From a bacterium (GTDB lineage Bacteria > BMS3Abin14): a DNA stretch of 11,396 bases. How positions within the stretch are numbered: position 1 is the first letter of the stretch; every line of letters starts with the position of its first letter. The position numbers and the translations under genes are program-made. A model generated the notes under the pieces. The model made no database searches. It was given only the letters and a program-made list of their open reading frames with translations, and had not been told where the DNA came from. Of this stretch, positions 1 through 5,072 are shown piece after piece. The stretch lies in contig CP070682.1 in assembly GCA_020352595.1 (NCBI GenBank), positions 29,149 through 40,544 on the forward strand, in the 5' to 3' direction.

Positions 1-4
1 CGAT

Positions 5-10
5 TGTCAA
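5..10 (-). promoter_or_regulatory. Candidate -35 element at the left edge
   Basis: Read on the minus strand, a perfect sigma70-type -35 hexamer TTGACA lies here behind a C-rich run. A -10 element would fall outside the window, so only half of the promoter can be seen. If real, it would drive a gene to the left of the window. The surrounding 1-235 stretch has no convincing gene, which fits an upstream regulatory region. A single hexamer can arise by chance. Confidence 0.3.
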
Positions 11-99
11 GGGGGGAGGAAAAAGGCAGCCAGCACTGTAAGTTAAACGGGGGGACTGCAGTCAAGGGCTGGTGCGTGGCGAAGGTCCGCTGCACTTCA

Positions 100-158
100 C
101 TCCCAGATCCCGCATCTCATGATATCCCGGATACCAGGTCACGGATCCAGAATTGAGA
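100..158. repeat. Degenerate 7-bp tandem repeats, inverted copy
   Basis: Plus-strand heptads such as ATCCCGC, ATCTCAT, ATCCCGG and ATCCAGA follow each other with 7-base periodicity, broken by a 3-base insertion at 121-123. They belong to the same family as the array at 203-230 but run in the opposite orientation. Positions 100-120 match the reverse complement of the repeats at 203-223 at 16 of 21 positions, so the two could form an imperfect stem in RNA. Apart from these repeats and a possible -35 element at the edge, I see nothing in 1-235. Confidence 0.55.
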
Positions 159-202
159 TCATTGATAACGGCGTGCAGGACGGGACTGATCCTGTGCCCC
201 GT

Positions 203-230
203 CTGAGATCCGAGATCTGAGATTCGAGAT
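203..230. repeat. Heptad repeat array after the DUF4845-like gene
   Basis: Four 7-bp units read on the plus strand as CTGAGAT, CCGAGAT, CTGAGAT and TCGAGAT, equivalent to two 14-bp copies differing at one position. On the minus (coding) strand the first unit begins 5 bases after the TGA stop of the gene at 236-604. The array after lepB begins at the same distance from its stop. The array is therefore likely transcribed as a 3' untranslated region. Its function is unknown. Confidence 0.75.
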
Positions 231-235
231 GGATC

Positions 236-604
236 TCACCCCCCCGGCCTGGGGATCCTCTGAAGTCCGTACTGGGCGCTGGGCTTGAAGTTCCAGACGT
301 GGGTGTACAGGCCCAGGGGAGTCGTCACCGAAACCGAATACCGCACCACCACGAGGACCTGCCGTGTCTGTTCGTCCTTTACGATGGTGAAGTTCTCCTC
401 CCGGGCGGGGATGCCGTGGATCCGGACGGCCTCGAGGAGCTGGTTGCGGGCCTGCAGGATCGTCCCGTCCACGCTCAGCGTCCGCGCGATGGTGTCGACG
501 TCGTTGCCGAACATGGCGTTCCTGATGTAGGGCGCCCCGATCATCCAGCCGGAGATGACGCCGTAGATCACCAGGAAGCCGACCAGGATCTTCTTGAGGT
601 TCAT
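236..604 (-). CDS. Small membrane-anchored protein, DUF4845-like
   Basis: This 122-residue protein is of unknown function. It starts with MNLKK and a single hydrophobic segment at about residues 5-23, followed by a soluble domain probably outside the cytoplasm. The layout resembles DUF4845 proteins, which are short, pseudopilin-like inner-membrane proteins: an N-terminal anchor, an APYIRNAM stretch soon after it, a helix around residues 48-63, and two strand-like stretches (residues 72-92 and 97-107). This likeness is judged by eye and is uncertain. No strong Shine-Dalgarno sequence precedes the ATG; the start is supported by the position of the anchor. It lies about 157 bases downstream of yajQ on the same strand, and its stop is followed at once by heptad repeats. 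Confidence 0.7.
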   Translation of the reverse strand: MNLKKILVGFLVIYGVISGWMIGAPYIRNAMFGNDVDTIARTLSVDGTILQARNQLLEAVRIHGIPAREENFTIVKDEQTRQVLVVVRYSVSVTTPLGLYTHVWNFKPSAQYGLQRIPRPGG

Positions 605-632
605 AGGAAAAATCTAGCAGAAAAAGAACGCG

Positions 633-717
633 GAATCCAGATTTCAGGGGTCGGCGCAAAGGCGGGTGGAAAGGAAGGGGAGGAAGTCCCTGGCTCCGGG
701 TCCTGGGTTCTGAGTTC
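633..717. repeat. Degenerate heptad repeats between yajQ and the DUF4845-like gene
   Basis: Two clusters show 7-base periodicity. At 689-716 the minus strand reads AACTCAG, AACCCAG, then GACCCGG and AGCCAGG. At 633-646 the plus strand reads GAATCCA and GATTTCA. These differ by one or two bases from the ATCTCAG-type units elsewhere in the window (GATCTCA is a rotation of ATCTCAG). The stretch between the two clusters is not clearly repetitive. No gene or clear terminator was seen in this gap. Confidence 0.5.
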
Positions 718-761
718 CGCCTTTTTGAAGCAAACCGCTCACCGGGTCCGGGCCCGCGAGG

Positions 762-1253
762 TCAGTCCTTCATGTTGACGTACTGGAGGGGGATGGGTAT
801 CTCGGCACCCTTCAGCATGGAGATCACCGACTGCAGGTCGTCGATCTTCTTGCCTGTGACGCGCACCTGGTCGTCCATGACGGCGGCCTGGACCTTGAGC
901 TTGGTGTCCTTGATCAGCTTGACGATCCTCCGGGCCGTTTCAGGGTCGATGCCCTCCCGGAAGGTGCCCTCGCACTTGATATGTCCCTGGGAGGTGCCCT
1001 CCGCCTTGCCGAAGGAGAGACTCTTCGCCTCGACCTTCCTGCGCACGAGGTGGGTCACGAGGATCTGCTGGATGGCCTTGAGCTTCATCTCGTCGGCCGC
1101 GAGGAGCTTCAGCCGCCTCTCCTTGCGGTCGAGGTCCAGTTCCCAGCGGGACTGGCGCAGGTCGTACCTTGTGGAGATCTCCTTCTTGGCGTTGTTGACG
1201 GCGTTGTCCACTTCCTGCATGTCGATGCGGTTGACTATGTCGAAGGACGGCAT
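762..1253 (-). CDS. yajQ: YajQ family c-di-GMP-binding protein
   Basis: The 163-residue protein matches the YajQ (UPF0234) family over its whole length. It has the characteristic start PSFDIVNRIDMQEVDNAVN, the stretch around residues 29-32 (RYDL) and the C-terminal end with PLQYVNMKD. YajQ proteins are small cytosolic proteins with two ferredoxin-like domains. Members in Xanthomonas and Pseudomonas bind cyclic di-GMP and act with transcription factors; this role is known for the family, not shown here. The ATG has a good AGGAG Shine-Dalgarno at 1261-1265, 7 bases upstream. The gene sits apart from its neighbours, with gaps of about 150 bases on both sides, and may have its own promoter. Confidence 0.95.
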   Translation of the reverse strand: MPSFDIVNRIDMQEVDNAVNNAKKEISTRYDLRQSRWELDLDRKERRLKLLAADEMKLKAIQQILVTHLVRRKVEAKSLSFGKAEGTSQGHIKCEGTFREGIDPETARRIVKLIKDTKLKVQAAVMDDQVRVTGKKIDDLQSVISMLKGAEIPIPLQYVNMKD

Positions 1254-1299
1254 GGGGGTTCTCCTGTTCAGTAACGGTTATCTTATTGTTCCGGGACCC

Positions 1300-1327
1300 T
1301 TTTTACCGGGATGGGGAAATTTTGCAA
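1300..1327 (-). promoter_or_regulatory. Candidate sigma70 promoter for yajQ
   Basis: On the minus strand TTGCAA (1322-1327) and TAAAAA (1300-1305) are 16 bases apart, each matching 4 of 6 positions of the -35 and -10 consensus. This would give a leader of about 40 bases before the yajQ ATG. It is an AT-rich island in an otherwise GC-rich gap, but the match is only moderate. Confidence 0.3.
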
Positions 1328-1403
1328 GCCCCGAACCTGGTCCCGTCGCAGCCTGGAGTTCAAGAAACACGGCCTGATGACCCTTGATGGCGTTCTCCCC
1401 GCG

Positions 1404-1982
1404 TCACGGCGCCAGCGCGTCCCCGCGTCCGACCCTTGCCTTCAGGGCCCTCCACCACCCCACCAGCGCCGCCGCGGCGGCGGCCACGGCGGCAGGACCG
1501 AGGCCGGTGACGGGTGCCAGGAGTGCGTACAGGGCCAGGCCGGCCATGGCCGGAGGAAGAAGGGACAGCCGCTCCCAGCGCCCCTCGGGAACCAGGAAAA
1601 CGGCCCTGCCGGCCGGCCCGAGCAGGTAGGCCACTACGGCGGCGTCCACCATGAGAAAGGGCCAGAGCATGAGGCCCTCGATGGGGACCAGCATGTGCCA
1701 CAGGTGAATGGTCCAGTAAAGGGGGATGAGCACCAATGCGGTGCTCCAGGCCCAGGGGCGCACCTTCCAGAACCCCACTGCCAGGGCGGCGTTCACACCG
1801 GTGTTGACGGTGAGGTCCATCCTGTCGAAGAGGGTGGCCGGTTCGGGGGGCGGATACACCGCCAGGTACAGGGCGGCGGCGACGTTCAGCAATACCTGAA
1901 GGAGGAACCAGGCCGAGATGATCCACGGTAGCCGGCGGCGGATGGAGAATCGGTGAATTGGGACTTCGGATCCCGCTTCCAT
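1404..1982 (-). CDS. Multi-pass membrane protein of unknown function
   Basis: I do not recognise this 192-residue protein. It is strongly hydrophobic, with likely membrane segments at about residues 19-42, 59-73, 78-98, 103-122, 141-158 and 161-177, so four to six passes. A basic stretch (RFSIRRR, residues 11-17) before the first segment suggests a cytoplasmic N terminus. The last segment is an alanine-rich run, followed by a short basic tail. An in-frame TAG a few codons upstream rules out a longer start; the ATG has no clear Shine-Dalgarno. The gene lies 135 bases downstream of lepB and 150 bases upstream of yajQ on the same strand. Nothing in the sequence points to a transported substrate or enzyme activity. 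Confidence 0.75.
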   Translation of the reverse strand: MEAGSEVPIHRFSIRRRLPWIISAWFLLQVLLNVAAALYLAVYPPPEPATLFDRMDLTVNTGVNAALAVGFWKVRPWAWSTALVLIPLYWTIHLWHMLVPIEGLMLWPFLMVDAAVVAYLLGPAGRAVFLVPEGRWERLSLLPPAMAGLALYALLAPVTGLGPAAVAAAAAALVGWWRALKARVGRGDALAP

Positions 1983-2063
1983 GGAATCAGTCTATGCGGA
2001 AAATGAAGAAGTTCAAGACAGCCGGATCTCCTGTCCGTCGCAGCCGGGCTGGCGAAGCCGGTG

Positions 2064-2112
2064 GGATCCGGGATTCCCTGTGATCTGAGATGCGAGATTT
2101 GCGATCTGAGAT
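2064..2112. repeat. Heptad repeat array after lepB
   Basis: Seven 7-bp units lie in register. On the minus strand the first five are of the ATCTCAG type (ATCTCAG itself occurs twice, with variants ATCGCAA, ATCTCGC and ATCACAG). The last two are GGAATCC and CGGATCC. The array begins 5 bases after the lepB TAA stop, the same offset as the array after the gene at 236-604. It occupies much of the gap between lepB and the next gene. Confidence 0.75.
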
Positions 2113-2115
2113 CGC
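2101..2115 (-). other. Short perfect hairpin just after the lepB stop
   Basis: The 15 bases form a perfect 6-bp stem (GCGATC with GATCGC) around a 3-base loop, starting 2 bases after the lepB stop on the coding strand. It is built from the first heptads of the repeat array. No run of T follows on the minus strand, so it is not a typical intrinsic terminator; it could protect the lepB mRNA 3' end. Confidence 0.4.
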
Positions 2116-2117
2116 TC

Positions 2118-2780
2118 TTATTCTATCCCGTCGCCCATCCTGCCGAACCGCGGCCACTTCCTGGACCTGTCCCAGGACCAGTAGATGACCATGGCCTTCC
2201 CCTTGACGTCGGCCAGATCCACAAAACCCCAGAACCTGCTGTCGTTGGAGTTGTCGCGGTTGTCCCCCATGACGAAGACCTTCCCCTCCGGGACGGTCAG
2301 GGGACCCAGGTTGTCGCGCCCGGTGATCGGAGACCCGTCACGGTCGGTGAAGTAGGCGTGCCCGTCATCGATCAACTCTCCATCGATGTAGACCCGCTTG
2401 TCCTCGATCGTCAGGGTCTCGCCCTCGAGGGCTATGCACCTCTTGATGAAATCGAGTTTTCTGTCACGCGGGTACCGGAAGACGATGACGTCGCCGCGCC
2501 GGGGTTTGCGGAAAGCCAGGACCTTTCGGTCCGTCAGCGGGACACGGAACCCGTAGAGGAACTTGTTGACGAGGATATGGTCACCGACGAGCAGTGTGGG
2601 CACCATGGAGGGAGAGGGGATCTTGAAGGCCTGGACGACAAAGGTTCGGATTATCAGGGCAAGGATGAGCGCCAGAACGATGGCCTCAGCGTATTCCCTG
2701 AACTTCCCCTTCGCGCGGTCCACCTTGGCCGCCGTGTCCATCTGAACGGTTTTTTCGAGCCTGGTCTTTTCCTCAGCCAC
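2118..2780 (-). CDS. lepB: Signal peptidase I
   Basis: LepB cleaves signal peptides from exported proteins at the outer face of the inner membrane. From the GTG start the protein has 220 residues, with one membrane anchor at about residues 31-49. Family motifs appear in order: the catalytic serine in PSPSMVPTL (Ser58), the strand RGDVIVFRYP, the catalytic lysine in DFIKRCIALEG (Lys113), and GDNRDNSNDSRFWG at about residues 172-185. The GTG at 2778-2780 is chosen because a strong AGGAGG lies 4 bases upstream. An in-frame ATG at 2837 would add 19 residues encoded by heptad-repeat DNA and is unlikely to be used. It lies 87 bases downstream of lepA, a common lepA-lepB pairing. Confidence 0.96.
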   Translation of the reverse strand: MAEEKTRLEKTVQMDTAAKVDRAKGKFREYAEAIVLALILALIIRTFVVQAFKIPSPSMVPTLLVGDHILVNKFLYGFRVPLTDRKVLAFRKPRRGDVIVFRYPRDRKLDFIKRCIALEGETLTIEDKRVYIDGELIDDGHAYFTDRDGSPITGRDNLGPLTVPEGKVFVMGDNRDNSNDSRFWGFVDLADVKGKAMVIYWSWDRSRKWPRFGRMGDGIE

Positions 2781-2784
2781 GTCT

Positions 2785-2790
2785 CCTCCT
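2785..2790 (-). promoter_or_regulatory. Ribosome binding site deciding the lepB start
   Basis: AGGAGG on the minus strand lies 4 bases before GTG at 2778-2780. This is the best Shine-Dalgarno match near lepB and decides for the GTG over the upstream ATG at 2837. Confidence 0.75.
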
Positions 2791-2800
2791 GACTTGGAAG

Positions 2801-2863
2801 CCGGATTCCGCCGTCCGGGATCCCCCAGTGCGCCCATGAACCGGGAACCCGGTTCCCGGAACC
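2801..2863. repeat. Heptad repeats filling the lepA-lepB gap
   Basis: Sixty-three bases can be read as nine heptads in one register. Clear units on the plus strand include CCGGATT and CCGGGAT at one end and GGGAACC, CGGTTCC and CGGAACC at the other; the middle two units are poorly matched. On the coding strand the array starts 4 bases after the lepA TAA. It contains palindromes: GGGAACC and GGTTCCC flank one base at 2843-2857, and GGTTCC can also pair with GGAACC at 2858-2863. Alternative hairpins are thus possible in the lepA-lepB mRNA. Confidence 0.65.
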
Positions 2864-2867
2864 GCTG

Positions 2868-4664
2868 TTACTGGACCTTCAGGATCGCCATGAACGCGTC
2901 CTGGGGGATCTGCACCCTCCCGACGCTCTTCATCCTCTTCTTCCCCTCTTTCTGTTTCTCGAGCAGCTTGCGCTTCCTGGTCACGTCCCCCCCGTAGCAC
3001 TTGGCCAGAACGTTCTTCCTCAGGGCCCTTACGCTTTCCCTGGCGATGATCCGGCTGCCGATGGCGGCCTGGATGACCACCTCGAACATCTGCCTCGGTA
3101 TGATCTCCTTCATCCTCACCGTCAGGTCCCGGCCCCTGTAGAAGGCCTTCTCCTTGGGGACGATGACCGACAGCGCGTCCACCGTCTCGCCGTTGACCTT
3201 GATGTCCAGTTTCACCAGGTCTCCGGGACGATAGCCCACGGGATCGTAATCCAGGGACGCGTACCCCCTGCTCAGGGATTTGAGCTTGTCGTAGAAGTCG
3301 AAGATCACCTCTCCCAGGGGCAGGTCGTACTCGAGCATGACGCGGCGGTCCTCGAGGTAGTTCATGGACACCTGCTGCCCCCTCCGCTCCGTCAGCAGCG
3401 AAAGGATGCCTCCCATGTACTCGTCGGGCAGCATTATGGTGGCCCGCACGTACGGCTCGTGTATCGTCTCCACCTCTCCCGAGACCGGAAGCCTGGCAGG
3501 ATTGTCCACCTCGACCCAGGTCCCGTCCCTTTTGAGCACCCGGTAAACCACTGTCGGTGCCGTGGTCACGAGGTCGAGCTCGAAGTGCCTCTCGAGTCGC
3601 TCCTGGACCACCTCCATGTGAAGCATGCCGAGAAAACCGCAGCGGAAACCGAAACCCAGCGCCTGGGATGTCTCCGGCTCGAAGACGAGGGACGAGTCGT
3701 TGAGGACCAGCTTCTCGAGGGCGTCCCTGAGCTGACCGAACTCCTCGCTGGCCGACGGGTAGAGTCCGGCGTAGACCATGGGCCGGATCTTCTTGAAACC
3801 CGGGAGGGGAGAACCGGCGGGCCTGTCGGCGTCCGTCACGGTGTCACCGACCTGGAGCTTCTTCAGATCCTTGATGCCGGCTACGATGTACCCCACCTCG
3901 CCCGCGGACAGCGACGTCTCCTTCACCGAGGCGGGTCGGAAGGTGCCGATCTCCCCGATCTCGTACACCCCCCGCTGCGCCATGAGGCGGATGTCGCTCC
4001 GCGGCCTGAGGATCCCCTCGAAAACCCTCACGAGCCCCACCACACCGACGTAGTTGTCATACCAGGAGTCCACGATGAGGGCTCTCAGGGGCGCCTGGGT
4101 GTCCCCTTCCGGGGGGGGGACCCTGCTCACGATGGCCTCCAGGAGCTCCCGTATACCCTTCCCGGCCTTGGCGCTGACTTCCAGCACCTCGGCGGGGTCG
4201 ATGCCCAGAATGGATTCGAGTTCGTCCCTGACCCTTCCCGGGTCGGCGCTGGGAAGGTCGATCTTGTTGATGACGGGGATGATCACGAGGTTCTGGGCCA
4301 CCGCCAGGTAGGCGTTGGCGATGGTCTGAGCCTCCACGCCCTGGACGGCATCCACCACCAGGATGGCTCCCTCGCATGCGGACAGGGAGCGTGAGACCTC
4401 GTAGGAGAAGTCCACGTGGCCCGGCGTGTCGATGAGGTTCAGGATGTAGGTCTTCCCGTCGGCTGACCTGAAGGACAGGCGGGCCGTCTGGGCCTTTATG
4501 GTGATCCCTCTCTCCCGTTCGATATCCATGGAATCGAGGACCTGGTCCATCATCTGGCGCTTGCTGACGGCTCCTGTCACCTCGAGGAGGCGGTCCGCCA
4601 GCGTCGACTTGCCGTGGTCGATGTGGGCGATGATGGAGAAGTTTCTTATGTGATCCTGTTTCAA
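2868..4664 (-). CDS. lepA: Elongation factor 4 (LepA), back-translocating GTPase
   Basis: LepA is a ribosome-bound translational GTPase related to EF-G. Family studies link it to back-translocation and to 30S ribosome assembly or initiation. All GTPase motifs are visible (numbered from the TTG start): AHIDHGKST at 13-21, RERGITI at 50-56, DTPGH at 79-83, NKID at 133-136 and SAK at 164-166. The LepA-specific C terminus with [19 protein letters not shown] is intact. I choose TTG at 4662-4664 because GAGGA lies 7 bases upstream and the product begins [16 protein letters not shown], as in the family. It has 598 residues, against 599 in E. coli. A GTG at 4697 would add 11 residues. A C9 run in the coding strand (4111-4119) does not break the frame. 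The gene pairs with lepB downstream. Confidence 0.97.
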   Translation of the reverse strand: MKQDHIRNFSIIAHIDHGKSTLADRLLEVTGAVSKRQMMDQVLDSMDIERERGITIKAQTARLSFRSADGKTYILNLIDTPGHVDFSYEVSRSLSACEGAILVVDAVQGVEAQTIANAYLAVAQNLVIIPVINKIDLPSADPGRVRDELESILGIDPAEVLEVSAKAGKGIRELLEAIVSRVPPPEGDTQAPLRALIVDSWYDNYVGVVGLVRVFEGILRPRSDIRLMAQRGVYEIGEIGTFRPASVKETSLSAGEVGYIVAGIKDLKKLQVGDTVTDADRPAGSPLPGFKKIRPMVYAGLYPSASEEFGQLRDALEKLVLNDSSLVFEPETSQALGFGFRCGFLGMLHMEVVQERLERHFELDLVTTAPTVVYRVLKRDGTWVEVDNPARLPVSGEVETIHEPYVRATIMLPDEYMGGILSLLTERRGQQVSMNYLEDRRVMLEYDLPLGEVIFDFYDKLKSLSRGYASLDYDPVGYRPGDLVKLDIKVNGETVDALSVIVPKEKAFYRGRDLTVRMKEIIPRQMFEVVIQAAIGSRIIARESVRALRKNVLAKCYGGDVTRKRKLLEKQKEGKKRMKSVGRVQIPQDAFMAILKVQ

Positions 4665-4696
4665 GAAAGTTTCCTCAAGGAGCCTCGCTGGATGCA

Positions 4697-4717
4697 CCGG
4701 GATCCAGGGCCCGGACA
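4697..4717. repeat. Three heptad units upstream of lepA
   Basis: The plus strand reads CCGGGAT, CCAGGGC and CCGGACA in register, the same CCGGGAT-type family as the other arrays. They lie between the stop of the small gene at 4733-4954 and lepA, and they touch the alternative GTG start of lepA at 4697. Confidence 0.4.
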
Positions 4718-4732
4718 GACACCGTGACTTTT

Positions 4733-4954
4733 CTATTCCTCACCCCGGGGCAGGTTCCCGGTTTCGGGATCGCCTTCCTTCTCATCCTCCTGGTCCTCAC
4801 CCGCTTCCTCATCCGCCTTGTCCAGAGGGCGTGCCGCGAACATCCGGAAAGGTCTCGTGGGATCGCGCAGTATGAGAGCGACGACCAGGTAGAGGGCGAA
4901 GAGAGCGAACGCCAATCCGAAGGGCGCTAGAATGTAGAACAGGGGGTCTGACAT
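4733..4954 (-). CDS. Small single-TM protein with acidic tail, unknown function
   Basis: This 73-residue protein begins [13 protein letters not shown] and has one hydrophobic segment at about residues 5-29. A short basic stretch ([14 protein letters not shown], about residues 30-43) follows, then a strongly acidic tail rich in Glu and Asp. By the positive-inside rule the tail probably faces the cytoplasm. GC-rich third codon positions support real coding. I do not recognise a family. An in-frame ATG at 4993 would add 13 residues; neither start has a clear Shine-Dalgarno. The gene lies 118 bases downstream of lptD and about 70 bases upstream of lepA. A promoter-like sequence overlaps its start, so it may be co-transcribed with lptD while lepA has its own promoter. 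Confidence 0.6.
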   Translation of the reverse strand: MSDPLFYILAPFGLAFALFALYLVVALILRDPTRPFRMFAARPLDKADEEAGEDQEDEKEGDPETGNLPRGEE

Positions 4955-4959
4955 GTCAA
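4931..4959 (-). promoter_or_regulatory. Candidate sigma70 promoter for lepA-lepB
   Basis: On the minus strand a perfect -35 TTGACA (4954-4959) is followed after exactly 17 bases by TACATT (4931-4936), which matches 4 of 6 positions of the -10 consensus. The -35 shares one base with the ATG of the small gene at 4952-4954. Transcription would start near 4924, inside that gene, and give lepA a leader of roughly 260 bases. This is the best promoter match I found in the window. Confidence 0.45.
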
Positions 4960-5072
4960 GGGGCGGCCTTCCCCGGCAGAAGGGCATCTGCATCTGGCGA
5001 TACGGTAATGGAGCATCGAAGCATCGTTACGCTGGGTCCTTTCTTCCCTTCCCCTGCCCTCTTTCGGGTCTT

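Noticed and set aside
54..63. Ten-base palindrome GACTGCAGTC as an operator
   Set aside because: A single short palindrome with no second copy or adjacent promoter can occur by chance.
36..65. Second promoter (TTGACT with TTACAG) near the left edge
   Set aside because: The -10 part is poor and the spacing is 18; not enough support.
100..230. CRISPR array or leader
   Set aside because: The repeats are 7 bp, degenerate and without spacers, and no cas gene is present.
159..659. Minus-strand frame of 166 codons overlapping the DUF4845-like gene
   Set aside because: The product is Arg, Pro and Gly rich without structure and runs through the heptad arrays; the other frame at 236-604 gives a sensible membrane-anchored protein.
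1291..1350. Intrinsic terminator between the membrane protein gene and yajQ
   Set aside because: Inverted GGGACC/GGTCCC is present, but the loop is about 45 bases long and no T run follows on the minus strand.
2781..2837. Upstream ATG extension of lepB
   Set aside because: The added 19 residues are encoded by heptad-repeat DNA, and a strong AGGAGG stands just before the GTG at 2780.
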